A stretch of 64,000 nucleotides of DNA, from contig JAANDG010000135.1 of assembly GCA_036852015.1 (NCBI GenBank), forward strand, positions 226,055-290,054. Direction: 5' to 3'. Below the pieces are notes generated by a model that searched no databases, had not been told where the DNA came from, and saw only the letters and a list, made by a program, of their open reading frames with translations. The DNA is from Pelodera strongyloides. Taxonomy: Eukaryota; Nematoda; Chromadorea; Rhabditida; Rhabditidae. Of the stretch, positions 1-13,788 are shown piece by piece. Position 1 is the first letter of the stretch. Every line of letters begins with the position of its first letter. The position numbers were made by a program, and so were the translations under genes.

Positions 1-305
1 AGGAAAATAAAGCTATAGGCAAGGAGAGGTAGGGAAAGAAATCACTCCCTCATTTTGTTGTTATCTCAACATCTTTATCAGTCTTTGACTCTCTTAAACT
101 ATAGCGTTTTTTTCCTGCCGGCTTACGTGCACCAGCTGTCGAATAGGGATTCATATAAAGTCTATCCAATATCAGCAGACTATAAACTCTGGGATCCTTA
201 TTATGGAAACTTTTTGTACTGGTTGTGTTTTTTATTTGGTGAACTACACATATCAAAAATAAACAAAGGGGTGATTTGAAGTGCCATCCCAATATATTTG
301 GCTCT

Positions 306-1813
306 TTCTAGCGATGGGACCGCACTAGAGACAAATGATTACCGAGGCTGGCAATCCTATGAACCATCAGATACGCTCGATAAAGAAGATTGCACAGTAA
401 GCATTTTACGATTTCTTTATACCAAGAAACCTACTTTTTCTCACTGTTACGTCGCTTGAAAAGGGATGTATGTACGTAAAGAAGCCATGCAGTTTTTGTA
501 ATCCGATATTTAGGCCACCGGTGTGGAATGTGCCGACTATAGATGGAACGATTTTCCTTGTGATTCGTCGAGACTGTATTGGTGCGTATGTTCACGACCA
601 ATTGATAAACAGCATGGGCGCTGAACTCCGTAATAGAGAGTCAATGCTAAGACTACTCACATATAAATATTTTTTGTCCGAAACCTCTTTATCAATAAAA
701 AGAACAGCACAGTTACTGCGTACAATACAAACAATGTTACCCTGGATTCTGCAGGCTTCAGTCTATGTGTGATATTTGTATGTCTGAATAAAGTGGTATT
801 CACATTTTTTTCTTAGAGCTCAACCGTGGACCATAACTAAAGGCCAATCCTTTGTAGCAATTAGCCACAAATCCTCAAACTTCCAAAATGCAGAAAAATA
901 ACGCATCGGTTCCAGTTATTTATGCCCGGTGCAATTTATTGTGTAGTTGTGTGTATGTCAATAAACAACTAACTAGAAAACTAACAATAGGTAAGCGTTT
1001 GAAACGCATGGTTTTTTTTTCATTGCGCTATATTGACCAATAACCTGTTGGAAGCGGGAAAATTGTTTATATGGTGTTACTCATTCGATAGAGAAAAACT
1101 AATTGTTTGTAAGGGTGTTCAATTCAATAGGCATAAATACAAGGATAATATGATTTGGCGATAAATACAAGAATAATATGATTTTATTGTGTCTTTTATG
1201 TTTATAAATGTGAAATGTGGAGTTTTTTTTCTTGAAAAAAAAATAGTTTCGCATAAATTTTTATTAATCGAATAGTGGAGCATCTGAATGAAGTATTAGA
1301 AAGATCACATAATCTTTGAAAAATAGTTAATTTTATTAAATCTCAAAATATTAATCTCTCTTATTAGTTTTTATAATATTAGTTTGAAGTGGTGTCGATT
1401 GGTCGTGAACACATGCACCAGTACGGTCCTCGTTGACCACATTCAAAAGAGTTCCATTCGTAGTCGCCTTCCACGCCTATGACCTAAATATCTTGTTATA
1501 TAAAGTTGGGAGCTTTGTTTGTTTGATTTATTGTGAGTTTAGACGATGTGCGTTACGTTCAGGAACTAAGATTGGTTCAGTAGTTCACATTCCCGTGCAC
1601 TGAGCATGGAATGATTAAAGCTGCGTGCATACACATCTATATCGGGAAGACACGGTGGCGTGCCATTGAAAAGAATGTGGTGTTTCAGAGGACATAAACA
1701 ATACGTTAAATGCTTACGGTGCAGTCTTCCCTACCGCCCGAATCAGATGGTTCATAGGGTTGCCAGCCTCGGTAATCATCCGGACCAAGTACAGACCCGT
1801 CGCTGGAAAGGGC
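306..1813. mobile_element. element bounded by ~105-base inverted repeats
   Basis: Bases 306-410 and 1702-1813 are imperfect reverse complements, sharing stretches such as GATTGCCAGCCTCGGTAATC (with small changes) and GATGGTTCATAGG. They lie about 1.3 kb apart. This is the layout of a non-autonomous DNA transposon or foldback element. No target duplication was identified, and no transposase reading frame lies between the arms. Confidence 0.55.
739..806 (+). mobile_element. 5'-truncated SINE/LINE-like 3' tail
   Basis: About 68 bases match the last 68 bases of the SINE-like element ending near 47,183 at roughly 90% identity, including GAATAAAGTGGTATTCACAT. Similarity stops abruptly upstream. 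This is typical of a 5'-truncated retroelement copy primed from its 3' end. Confidence 0.65.
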
Positions 1814-2457
1814 AGTTTTTGATCTGTCGTTTACGGTAAATATATTCCTGCTATACGGTTTCGTCGGAGGTCCTATTTTAAATGAGAGAGGTTAGTAGAC
1901 TACAAAGATAAGGGTTTTCTCTTCTATCCTGTATCCCTCCCGAAGCTAGTCATTGTCGCTGTTGTGGCACTTCGTGGACGTAAGAGCCACAGTGCCGCAC
2001 TCTCGCTGGATGCATAGCGGACGAATAATATAATGCGCCGCACTGGCGCTGGCACTTCGCGGAAGTAAGAGAGTATGTCACACCGTTAAGGGGACTTTGC
2101 GGATACAACCGCTTTGTCTCAGGATTGATCCCGGTTTCAGACGAGTTCTAGCAAGCGTGAATTCGCTTGGAGGTTTATGTAGACACATGAATACGCTTGC
2201 AATCAGTCACGGCCAAATAAGTTTGGAAGATAAAACACACAAATTACACCATTACCTCCATTTGAATAGTTGTCTGTTGTTTGGGTCTCGATATAGTCCC
2301 AGATGGTTGGCACCAATTCCTCTCATGAAATCTAAAATTGAATTTGTTTCAAAACGAAAAGAAAGAAGTCTACGTGTATCCCTGCGAATTCAGCATACCG
2401 CAGAATTTGTTACTAATCAAAAGGTGTATAAAACGCTCCGATAATGCACAATCTCCG

Positions 2458-2619
2458 TTAAAGCGAAATGCTAGCCTCTTTGGAAAATTTGCATATGATA
2501 AGCAAATCCTATGCTAATTTTGTTCGATTGCCGTGGACGATCGTACAAAATTAGCATAGGATACGTAGGATTTGCTTATCATATGCAAATTTTCCAAAGG
2601 GGCTAGCATTTCGCTTTAA
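2458..2619. mobile_element. MITE family A, copy 1
   Basis: The 162 bases fold almost end to end. The left end reads TTAAAGCGAAATGCTAGCC and the right end is its near-perfect reverse complement, with long arms continuing through TTGCATATGATAAGCAAATC. TTAA lies at both outer edges, as expected if TTAA is the duplicated target. Related copies lie at 29,729 and 56,797. Confidence 0.85.
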
Positions 2620-3480
2620 GGTTCTTGCGCTTACAATTAGTAACAACTTTCTTACCAAAAACGAAAACATTCTGGTCGTTACTGTGAATTATCAGTACAT
2701 GAAAGCCGATATCTTTGCATTTCGAGTTGCAATCACTATTGTTCAACTTTGACTCCTTGAACATGGCATAATGCATTCCGTCAAATGTGGTTTGAAGAAA
2801 AATCTCTAAAATTGTAATTTCCTTTTTTTGGAACATATCGTCTCATCGCATACGTACGTATTTGTTCGAACACGACACTGGTGAAGCTCCTTGGAGCACG
2901 AAGAAAACGTGATATGGAAATTTTGCGCTGTGAGATTCTGGCAGGACAACTGGAGACAATGTGAGAATCGGGAGGTGCGCGGCGCCTTCGCCCTACCATC
3001 GCCATGTTTTCGCGAATGGTATCAGTGGCGAATGCAGGGCGAGGTGCGTGGCGTCAGAAATGCGCACCTCTTTTTGGCAGCGCTGCTCAAAGTTTTTGCG
3101 TATGCAACGGAAGTTATGGAAGGTATATGGTGGTTATATGGTAATATCCATGATTAATTATTGTAAATAATTGCCTGTATCGATGCCGTGTGCGTCCGAA
3201 GCACAGGAAAGTTGCGCATACAGTGGGGCATTCAAATAATTGAACAACTAAACTGAGGAGTTTTAAGTTTAAACACAAAGTATCATAACAATAAGTTCTA
3301 TTGATAATAAATAATATAATATATTATTTATAATAAATATATTTTAGAAATAAAAGTTTTCAATAATATAAGTAAGAAACAATCCCTTGTAGTATGCGCT
3401 GAAATTTGTTGTGTTCGCGATGTTGCTTGAATTAAAATAGTGACACTGCGAGTCGTCTAAAATTGGACGGATGTATTATC

Positions 3481-3590
3481 TCGCCCTCTCCGTAACCTGT
3501 TTTCCCATAGGTCCCCCCTAACCGTCTGTTCAGAATTCTAGTTTCCGGAGGTCAAAAATCTGTTTCCTAAACATCCGCACTTTCCTCTCA
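3481..3590 (+). repeat. dispersed direct repeat, copy 1
   Basis: This stretch resembles 5421-5540 over about 110 bases. Shared blocks include TTGTTTTCCCATAGG, CCGTTCAGAATC-like sequence, GGTCAAAAA and ACATCCGCACTTT. Both copies are in the same orientation. The family and mechanism are unknown. Confidence 0.5.
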
Positions 3591-5420
3591 TAAGTTTTCA
3601 GGTATAATTTTCTAAGGAAAATGGCCTTTCCTATTGCAAATCCATAGCAAAACGTCCAGCCTGATTCGAGAGATTTCTGTAGACATTCTTCGATGCAAAT
3701 ATCTTGAAGTTCTCGATTTTCGGTGGCTTTTACATGGGCATCATCAGTCAATGGAATCCACAAGAAGGAAATTTTTCCAGTGGATGTTTGTGGTGCATCC
3801 GCCTACAAAAAAAACCAAGTCTAAAAAAGTCATACAGAGACTAGAAACTACGAAGACTTATTTAAAGTCGGCTCCACTGATAAAACAACTTGTTTTGCGC
3901 ATCTGAACCGACAAGGGTGCGTAGCGCAACTCCCTGAAAAAGGAGCGCCACTGGTACGCCGAAGGGTGCACTTTGGAATCCCTGCGCCCTGGTGCCCGCG
4001 CGCACCCCAGGCCTAGGTGCTAATTGGATCCGCTGCCCGTACTGTGTTTCACATTTTGCACGAAGTTTTGCGTTTTAACCAAAATCTATTTTACCTGAGG
4101 AATTTGAGAATTGCATTGGAAAACAAAGTATACGAATGTTGAGTATACGAAGTAGTTCATGAAAATAGAAATGATATTCGTTTGTGGTTAGAATGTTCTT
4201 CGAATATAAATTTGAGTTGCCCTGGGGTACCTTTTTTTAAACTCTTATATACATGAAGTTATGGCAACACTAATGTATTTGTGGTCGAAGAAATGAGTTA
4301 TTTCTTTTCTGGGTAGAAGCAACTAGCGTGGAATGGGAGTGCCCGTTATACTGTGATCTTTGTTAGCAGTTTGCCTACTTGTTTTTAAAGGCCCGAACTC
4401 GGAATACGATTTTTTTCGGAAAAAGCTGAAAATCCTTGGGAAAAGCTTATTTTTCTCGGAGAATAGGAAATGAAAACTCAAAGTTTTTTCAGAAAAAGCC
4501 CGGGAGCCATTAACGGAGTATGCATTCTAAAGGCTGAGGGAACGGGTATTATTTTGGTGGGAAATGGGTATTGTTTCATCACCTTGTAAGAACCACAACC
4601 GCGAAGGTCAAGCTCATTCCTGATACTTGAAAGGGGTGCATTCACAAATGGCGTTCGGTGTCACTAGTGTGCCTTATCGGGGTGCGCCAAATGTGGGCCA
4701 AATGGAATGGCGCACCCTTCGTGCAACCCTCATCCCCTGGCCGACACCCTATCGAGATACCCTGGGTGAGAGTTCGTTGGTGGATCCAGCCTCTGGTCTA
4801 CGTAGATTTATAAATCAACTCAATCACCGTAATGTACGTGAGAAGCGGGATGGACGCAAGTATTTTTGGTTTGTTTTTTGAGTGACTATATTTTTCCTTT
4901 GGTGGAAAGTTCTAGAGGATAGAGTTGTTTCGTGTGTTGTGTATTTACTCTCACCTTGGAACGAATGGGCTAGTGAAAATTGATATGTGACCATTTTTGC
5001 GTTTAGACTTTTATTCTTTTCTCTTTCAGCGAAAAATGGCAATATCATTGAAATTTGATTAATGTTGTTTTTATTGACCACTGCGCAGCAGCCCGTCCTT
5101 GTTGTTTTAGGCTTAGGCCGATAGACAGGACCGGCCGCTAGACAGGACCGGCCTCTTGCGCATAGGACATAGCCCCTGGCGCACTTCTCGAACTTTCTCC
5201 GTCTAATACGCGTGTCCGTTCACTTTGCACGGTCTCATTAGTTCATTTACTATATAACCATGACGATTCTACAACACATATTTTTGAACTAGTTATTAAT
5301 TGTAAACGCATCCAACTTTTCCGCCTCAGATTTCCCTTCTATCTCTATATCCACTGTCTCACCACCTGTGTATCCGAGTTGTGTATGCTCCCTTGCTTAT
5401 TTCCCTACTTGATTCAATTT

Positions 5421-5540
5421 CGCCCTTTCAACTTGTTTTCCCATAGGGCCCTGCCCGTTCAGAATCTATTTTATATTGTTTTTCCGGCGGTCAAAAAATT
5501 TGCCTAGACATCCGCACTTTTATCTCCAACATTCAAAATT
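5421..5540 (+). repeat. dispersed direct repeat, copy 2
   Basis: Second copy of the repeat at 3481-3590, with several small gaps between the copies. No terminal repeats or target duplications were recognised. Confidence 0.5.
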
Positions 5541-8005
5541 TCGCTTTTATTTCATTTTACTGTGAAAGACCTTGTCTGAATACGGAATCCTAGGTGAAAT
5601 TCTGCCGTTCGTCGCGCTAAAAAAAAATCCGCGGCGCATACGAAACCGTCTAGGGCAAGGCGCGCCAAAAAGAGTGCACTTCTAGTGGGCACACTTTTTG
5701 GGGTTTGTGCGGCAAGTGGGTAAGGTACACCGCATGTGCGCCTCATTTGTGCCACGGGTGCGCCTATCGGAATTCTATATCTACACATACGCCTCGCGCA
5801 CTCTATAAGGTCCGCCGCCGCCGCAGTGGCTACCCTCCTTTCTGCGCGGCTGGTTGCACAAAGGTCTTGCCGTCATTATTGTAAGAAAACAATGCCTCAG
5901 TGCCCGGGAATGTCCGTGAATTAGAGTTAATAATTTGGGTAACCCCGACTCGTTATTCAACTGTTTTTTTCTGCATTTCAACCGCCAAATGTACGGACAA
6001 GTGCGCGTTTTCAATGGAAAAAACGCATTGTCAGGAATCCGCTCGCTCCAAAGTATTACGTTTTCAGCACGAAACAATTTTACGTCATCATTTTATCTTT
6101 AATTTTCGTTTTTTCTTACCGGCCTCCGCTTTTACAATAGGAGAATGGTGAACGAAAGCACCTTCAGAGCAGCTGCAAAATATAACGCGCGTAAACTACC
6201 GTAGCAAAAATAAACTATGTACACTATACTACAGTAGTATGCACAAAATATGTGGATTTTTTCTATTGAAAAAAATTTCGATTCGCATTCGATTCGCTTG
6301 GCTGATATGATTTTCATATTCGTTTAGTAGTGAATGTTTTAGTCTGTCATTCTACAATATGCTTGTGATTCTACGATTACATCAAAGCAGTTGCTAAGTT
6401 GTCTGAAGATAATTATGTATGTCTGATACACGAACAATAGTATTTTCAAATTTTCAATGTCCCTGACTCTGTTTCGTGTCTACACATCGCTCACGTGAAG
6501 AACACATTTCATGCTCTTTGATACTCTACGATAAATTAGGCTGAATCTCTTGCTAATCGTCAGGTTCCGGTACATAGACTAAAAATAATTTCGTGTGAAG
6601 GTGGAAACGGTATTTCATTTGATGTTTTCCAATTTGCCACATTATTACATGCACAAACCTTCCCTTTCCCAAATGATACGTTCAACTTCTTTATTACCAA
6701 GCTTGCGGCATTTATGCAGTTCCAGTCAATTTTGCTTACTTGTGCATTTGAGTTTGCACTTCTGCTACAAAATAGACCTTCTATTGATCTCTTCACGTAA
6801 GCGGTGTGTTATACAAACAAAAGTGGCATGATGTTCTGGTTCCGGATTCTGGCCTAGCTTTTTTTTTTTGTCACTGTTTTATTGCAGACTTATGCTTTAG
6901 GTAATATAATTTGTTTACTAGACAGACTAGACTGACAACCACTACGTTTGACACACCATGACACTTTCTCATGAGGATGAGCTAGTATCTGGTATGGTAG
7001 TGCGCACGTATATTTTGCACTTGCATATATCAACCCAACATTGTTATACAACTTTTTTGTTCTTATGTTCCTTTTGTTTACGATGTATTAGTATTCGTTG
7101 GCAACTGTTTACCTGATTAATTTGTCTTCATGTCTCCGGAGATTTAGCAATTACATTGTTGTTCGACTGCTTAGTTATTTATCTCGTCTGATCTATGTTA
7201 TCCTCAGATTTCTTTTCAGGCAACAACGGTTACTTCACACGTTCTTTTTGTGTTGTTATTGTCAGTGGTATAACATGTGAGTCGTTTTTAGTTTTTGTTC
7301 ACTTTACTTTTTGGTATCTTCAGTCTTTACATATTTGCCCATATCTTTATAACTCTATGACTTATTTTATCATTAGGTGGAGTGAAGGAGAAACTAACGG
7401 CTATTTTTGAATTTTATCCGTTTGAGTGTTGTGCTGTTTGAAATGTAGTAGTTGTAAACGTATGCTTTTTACTGTTTCTGTCTACTGAATTCAACTTCAA
7501 ATTTCAAATTCAAAAAGTGTCAGTAATTTTTGCACAGCACATCTACCTTCAGTGGTTTGTTGATCTTTTGCGTCATAGGCAATAGGCATTGCGGTCTTAT
7601 GTGTCTGTGTATACCTGCAGTCTCTCGAGCCACGTCACACAACTGTCAGTCTCGATCCATCTCCTTATGTAATCTGCATCTAACGTTTCATCACTGGTCA
7701 CTCACTCTCCTTTCAAAAGTGTCTCTTTTGATTTAATCGCACTTGTTCCCGTTCCCAGACGGGGCGTGGTACTTATTATGTTGCAAGCTTGCCTGAAGGT
7801 ACGAAAAATCGATGTTCATTTCTCATTTTTTCATTTATCTTTTTGTTGTCCAATGTCCAAGCAGACGAATGACAAAGTAAGGCCTAGTCGTCTAGTAAAC
7901 ACTTTTTCCGTGAACTTCATTCTTCTTCTTCAGTGCTTCAAGGAAATTATGGGGTTTTAGGAGGAAATTCCGGGAGTTCTTTGCTATTTTAGCATAATTT
8001 CTTCA

Positions 8006-8133
8006 TTAAAGCGAAATACTGGCCGGTTTTTGAAACGCATCGCGGACAACTCAGTTCTTAAGTATTCATGCTGAATGCTGGTGTCCCAGGTGTCCTCGAT
8101 GCGTTTCAAAAATAGGCTGTTATTTTCCTTTAA
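8006..8133. mobile_element. MITE family B, copy 1
   Basis: The element has inverted ends starting TTAAAGCGAAATACTGGCC and arms containing TTTTTGAAACGCATCG. The right arm ends in CCTTTAA. It shares the outer AGCGAAAT-type end with family A but has a different arm sequence. TTAA is present at both edges. Confidence 0.8.
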
Positions 8134-9422
8134 GTTCTATTATATTTCATTCAATAGTACTTACAACCTTTTTCACTCTACCAGAAAATAGCGCATAGCA
8201 TTTATGGGGATGGGTATTTTATATGACTTATTATTTATTGTCGGATTTCATTTTGCAACTTTATTCTTCAAAAATAGTGCATAGCATTGATAACTATAAG
8301 TTCGGAACTAGTATTCTAATAGATTCTAGTTCTGTCAAAACATGTTTTGATTGTTTACTGAAACACTGAAAGGTCGTAAACAATTGTCAACAAAAGCCTC
8401 ATCTAGGAAACTTGATTAGATTTCACCATTAGATTGTGGACAGGAATTGGCTGGCTATTAAATCCGGTTATTGTTCTTACACGAGTAAACTTTACTTTTA
8501 AGCTTCACCAATAAGGTTTCAGCGAATGACTACTTATGTTAAATTTTTCTCAGTGACTTGTGACTATCATTGTTACTGACTTTGTCACTTTGTCTTGTGA
8601 TTGTCACATTCACAACTTTAGTAAACTTTAGTTTCCTTATTTGCAACAAGCCTCCATTGATATCCAACACCTCACCATTGCCATTGCTCCATAAAAGTAT
8701 TAGAGTATTTCGCAATATTATTATTCGTGGCGACATTGTGAAATGCTGTTGGCAGGAAATTCAATTTAGAGTGTGAGAGCCGGGCATGAGCTTTATTTCA
8801 AGTCAATATGTGTTTAACCTTGTTTAACACAAGATGTCGTGTTTCAACCTTGGTATGTATCACGAAACATTACTTTCAATTAGTGAGTTGTACGCACCGA
8901 CAGATGCTAAACGTCATGCTTCTTGTTTTTGTTCAAAGCAAAGTAAAGTGCGTTTATTTATTTCTCTGCTTTTCCTCCCAGCCCTGCAATCTCTAACCGC
9001 CCACGTGTTGTTGTTGCACACGAATAGTATCGCACGATTTTGCAATTGCAATATTTACATTCCGAACGGGCTTTTGTTTTTTGTTTTCGTATCTTTTTTT
9101 TTCTGCGCAGCTGCAGACATGTTTTCTTTCCACTTTTTATTATTCACATGTCCTTCTTGGGTTTGGACTCCATATCCCTCTCATGAAAATCCATTTTGAA
9201 TTTTGAATTTTGAATAATTTCGATGGATAGCTAGATGCTAACTCGAAATACCCTGTACCTCTCGCCGGGTACTGGATACTCATTTTTGCTATGTGTACGA
9301 TTTATATCATCTATATCAAGTGAACTTAGTGAATGAAATAATAAATGTACTAACATGTAAGCCAACCGGATTCGCTAGAGCTAGAGTAAATAAGGCTCAT
9401 AGGTTACATCTGAAATATAGTT

Positions 9423-9498
9423 AAATTACTAAACTGAGAAGGTCGGGTTTTACTGTTTTGTTTAAAATTACTAAACTGAGAAGGACGGGTTTTACTGC
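9423..9498 (+). repeat. tandem duplication, ~42-base unit
   Basis: The block AAATTACTAAACTGAGAAGG followed by CGGGTTTTACTG occurs twice in tandem with one substitution. Confidence 0.7.
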
Positions 9499-11064
9499 TT
9501 TTTTTATCGCATGTTTTGCCAAATTAATTCTTTTCATTGAAAGTATGCACGATTTCGCGGTATCTGTATCAGTTGTTAAAGTTTACGCTGTACTGTCTAT
9601 TCTTTTGCACGAAGCTTGCAGCCTGTTTACGCTTAAATACTTTGTTTTGCGAGTTATTTTATATTTGTGATCCATCTTCCAACCCAGAAATTATCCCTTT
9701 TGGTGAGGGGCGTCCCTGGGAGCTTCCTCTTGGGAGTTGGGAGTTCATAGGAAAAGTAAGGGAGAAAGGGAGCTTGTCTATTTGTGCTGGATTTGAACAA
9801 AAGGCTCATCCCACTCCAAAAATTCACCTTTTTGTGGCCCTATGACGTCACTCAGTTTCTTTCGATCTCTCTCTCTCTCTCTCTCTGCTTGTCGCTTTTT
9901 TTTATGTTGGTTTCCAAGAATGCTTATTTCTTTACTTACATATTGTATTGTGCTCGTGCTCGGAATCCGAAAACAAGACCCATCCATAATCCATATCGTT
10001 GTCAGCTGAGGACGGGCACTTTTTGATCCCTTGTCACTTGTCAGGCACGTGTTGGGAAGCACAAGCTGCATAATAGAGTTCCGGTAGGGTGGTTGCTTTT
10101 TGTTGTTGTTTATTATCCAGCTTCACCTATGCTGATATGTACTACTCTATGCTCCCTTTTTGAGATCTAAGAATATGAAGGTCCCAATGTTTCAGGTCAT
10201 GATTAAGAATATAATTGGGCTCACTTTGTGTTTTAAGATTGATGTCTATGTTTTACTTGCACGGGTTGACCGTTGACGTGTCTTGACGTGCTTGTGTGAC
10301 TTACTTTTCTGGGTTAAAGTATAAAGTTTCTAATAGCCCTTATCACTGACCTTATCCGAAGGTGTGAGAGCGAAAAGGATGTCATTATGCCTTATAACCT
10401 AAAACTAGATCCGTGACCAACTTTTTCGTGTATTTTGGTGGCTTGTGATATTGTGTTCCGGATCAGATCATAAGATTGTTAAACAATTGGCTAAATCTTT
10501 TGTCTTTTCTTTTGTTTCCGAGCTTTCTCTCAACTGTTTCCTTTCCTTTTCTTATTTTCTTTTCACTCTTATGGCAACTGACAAATACGTCACAGATCAT
10601 GCCGTATCGTCCACCACGTGGTAGTTCACACTCACTCTTTTCTGTATTTTGAGCTCTCAGTTTCTCAGTTCAAGTGATCAGTCATATGGACCAGGTTTAT
10701 TTTATTTTGACTCCACCCTTATTATGATGTATTCGGGCTTTGACTTATTATCTGAACAGTTCGGGTGCTTATCAGAGTTCTGCTGTTTTATGGTCATGTC
10801 TTAGACTTGTTTGGTTTTGGTTCAGCGGACGTTGTTTCTGATCTTATGATCTATCTTTAAGTGAATTACTGTTTAAAATTAAGTGGATTCTAGACCTGAT
10901 GAGTCTGATCGTGATGTGATGGTAAGAGTAACTAAAATTTAAAATTACAGTACATTTGTATATTAAAAGTAACACCTATTCAGTTTTATTTATCCGGCTT
11001 TCGGGTGAATCAACTATGTACTACGTGTTGGTTTAGTGGTTTAATGTTATTCATAGCATAAAGC

Positions 11065-11240
11065 ACCCCGCCAAATGCGGAAGACCATCTCCCGGACTCC
11101 CGGCCTCCTGGCAGGGTGAATCATCTCCCGAAAAAATTGTCAGAGGTCAACCCATAAACCGAAGGCGTTACATGCAAATTAGGCGAAATCATCTCCCGCT
11201 GAAATCGGCCGAAGGCACGTACCACCTCCCCTAAGTTTTG
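11065..11240 (+). repeat. short motif ATCTCCCG repeated three times
   Basis: The word CATCTCCCG recurs at about 60-base steps in a locally GC-rich patch surrounded by T-rich DNA, together with GGCCGAAGGC-like sequence. It looks like the remnant of a repeat element. No function can be assigned. Confidence 0.4.
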
Positions 11241-13396
11241 AGATGCGGACCTAATTTATCCCAGATTGTTATTTGACGTATGTGTGGTTTAATGTTATTT
11301 GATGTTTGATCTCGCACGCGTTTATCCTTTTGTCGTATCGTCCAATATTGAAATTTGAAATGCTAGCCATCCCACCATTCAACTTGCTCGACTGAATGAT
11401 CTTTTTTCTTTATAGTTCCGGTACGCCCCCCCCCTAGCTCTAGGTTGGGCACCCCATTTTTTACGGCTTTTTTCGGCACTGTGTTTTGTGATTATCGTTT
11501 ACACTTTTACACCTACACCAGCTCTTCCTTTCACTTCTTTTTGTAATTTGTCCTTGGTAGTCCCCCCACGTGGTTGTCTGTGCTTTCTTTACAGACGCTA
11601 TTAATTCTCTCTCAAACTATGTCACACTCATTTTTACGTACGATTTATTGTTCTCTCCTTATCTGTTTCATTTTTTGATAGAAATCATAGAAACTAGATT
11701 AGCGCGTGTTTCAGGCATCATGTGAAGCTGTCTTGGAGGCGGCACGTCGAAAATCAAGGTTTATTTTTTTTTTTTTTGACTTTGTGACTTGATTTGAGTC
11801 TTGGGATTTTTAATATTAGGTTACAAATATTGTTAGAAAACTTTGGAACTGTATATTTTTTGCCTTCTTGCGTTCTTATTACGTAATCTGATCGACGTTG
11901 TGTTGTACACAAATTTATTTTATGTGACAGCCTTGTGTACTCAAGTGCAGAGTAATTAATTAATGAATGATGTGTTTTGTGTGCTGGTTTATTGACCACC
12001 TTCTTTACTTGATTTTTTATCTTGGAATTTGTAAGCCTTATAATTACGCCTTTGGGTAATTTACTCACACGAAAATTAGTAAGCCTTATAATTACGCGTT
12101 TCGGCAATGTACAGGACAACGCGGGTCGATTTATCCCACTGTTGTATTTGCACAGCATATAGTGCACGTCTGCATGCATTTTTCGAATTCTTTCTTTCTA
12201 TTAATTGGATATTCGTGTGAGTAAATCTCCTTTCCTGCTTTCTGTGATTGCCACGTTTGTTTGAATAATTCTTGAACATTCGATCTTTTAAATATGCCTT
12301 TTCTTAATTTTTTAGATATATTTTAAATACCGGATGTATTTTATATTTATTTTACCCGTATATTTTTTCCTCATTCTTCGAATATTTTATGCTAGGTTTT
12401 TGTTTAAATATTGGATGTGTGGAGGAATTTTGCATTTGAAATTTGAATTTGAAAATACGGCATGTTTTTCGCTGGCCGATGGCCGGCTTGTCTCTATCCG
12501 AAATGCCCAAAATATCCGCTTTAAATAGGCTATGGGCCCGACTTGTTCTCCTTTTGCCAGAAAAGAACATCGATTTGTGGAGTCTTTCTTTCTTTCCGTT
12601 GCATCTTCGAAAACACTAGCAACTAGTGCGGCCCACGATTCCATTCCCACGAAAATCAATGGGAACTGGGAACTTTGCACAGCTGTTTTTTTTTTTCCTT
12701 TTATATAATTAGAATACTTTGATTTTGGTATATGATTTCTTTCTTTTTGTGTGATGTTATAGCTATCCGTCTCTCTACTCTCTCTTCTTTACGTCACACA
12801 AGTCAGTCTAATCTTATGTAATGGAATCTTCAATATGCTTAAGAATTTAACAGACAAGTTTCTATTTTTTTTTGATTTCTTTAAGTTGGAAACTTGTTTG
12901 TCGACTGAAAACTGAGACTGAACGTTGTGTTTTGAAGCTCGTGTTTCGTCCGTGTTTTTTCGCGAGTTCTTTTTTTTTCGTGATGTTTTTCCCATTAATT
13001 TTCCGCTTTTCAGATAAAACTCTAATATTCATCCAATGGAATGGTCTTTTCAACAATATCAGCCGTTATTGCATTTCTACTCTCACATGTACGTTTTTTT
13101 TCTAAAAAAATTTTTTTTAGCTTAATTTGCAGATAGTTTTGTTTCGTATGTGTATTTTTGTGAATCCAATTAAACTGGATTAATCCCTTTTATTGTTTAT
13201 TATTATTATTTAAATAACAAATGGTTGATATTAGCCAAAGCCATTTAGTTAGTGTTAGATGTAGTGACATTTTGTGTATGTTCTTTGTTCATAAGAACAT
13301 TCCAGAAATTGTTGTGCAGTGTGCCAACACATCTGCTCACATTTTACTTGAGACTTCGGCGAGATATTACGCTCAAACGCCCAACTAGTATTTGTA

Positions 13397-13492
<96 letters not shown>
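13397..13492 (+). repeat. homopolymer: 96 consecutive G
   Basis: An uninterrupted run of 96 G residues lies about 300 bases before the esterase gene. It translates to poly-glycine in one frame, but that frame has no other support. G-tracts can form G-quadruplexes and are replication hazards; in C. elegans their stability depends on the FANCJ-type helicase DOG-1. The exact length in an assembly of such a tract is unreliable. Confidence 0.9.
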
Positions 13493-13493
<1 letters not shown>

Positions 13494-13721
13494 ACGTTCA
13501 TAGGTTACTGTCAGTGGGTTTATAGGTTAGTGGTAATGGGGGTAGTGTCAAAAGATGCGTGGTGCCTGTCAAAGGGTGTCAATGTGTGTCAGTGTCTGAA
13601 AATGAAGAGCAAACCTTCACTGTGTTATGTTTTGTACAAAAGCAGAAACTGCACGTGATGTTTTGTTCGCATCGCAATACGTGCTTTAGCGGCTGAACCT
13701 GTTCGAATAGTCGTTTTGTTG

Positions 13722-13728
13722 TATAAAA
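13722..13728 (+). promoter_or_regulatory. TATA-like box upstream of the esterase gene
   Basis: TATAAAA lies 67 bases before the ATG at 13,789. That ATG begins a short open stretch ending at a good splice donor (13,808/13,809). A start site roughly 25-30 bases downstream would make 13,789 the first ATG. This is a positional argument only. Confidence 0.4.
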
Positions 13729-13788
13729 CAGGGTAACGTGGTCGTGTAGTTTTGCGCATCGTTCAATATTTGTACTTACTAAGTTACT

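Larger units (their letters stand above)
1..13700. other. gene-poor region, no recognisable coding gene
   Basis: No reading frame here resembles a known family, and none of the short open frames joins others through matching splice sites. The region holds the repeats listed separately. From about 6.9 kb on, the plus strand is clearly T-rich, the same bias seen inside the introns of the plus-strand genes downstream. Part of it may therefore be transcribed, for example as 5' non-coding sequence of the esterase gene, but that is inference. Confidence 0.6.

Noticed and set aside
2097..2444. 115-residue plus-strand open frame
   Set aside because: No recognised domain and surrounded by repeat remnants.
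8834..9199. 121-residue plus-strand open frame
   Set aside because: T-rich hydrophobic composition, no homology recognised, no splice partners.
13252..13503. 83-residue open frame with poly-glycine
   Set aside because: It exists only because of the G homopolymer.
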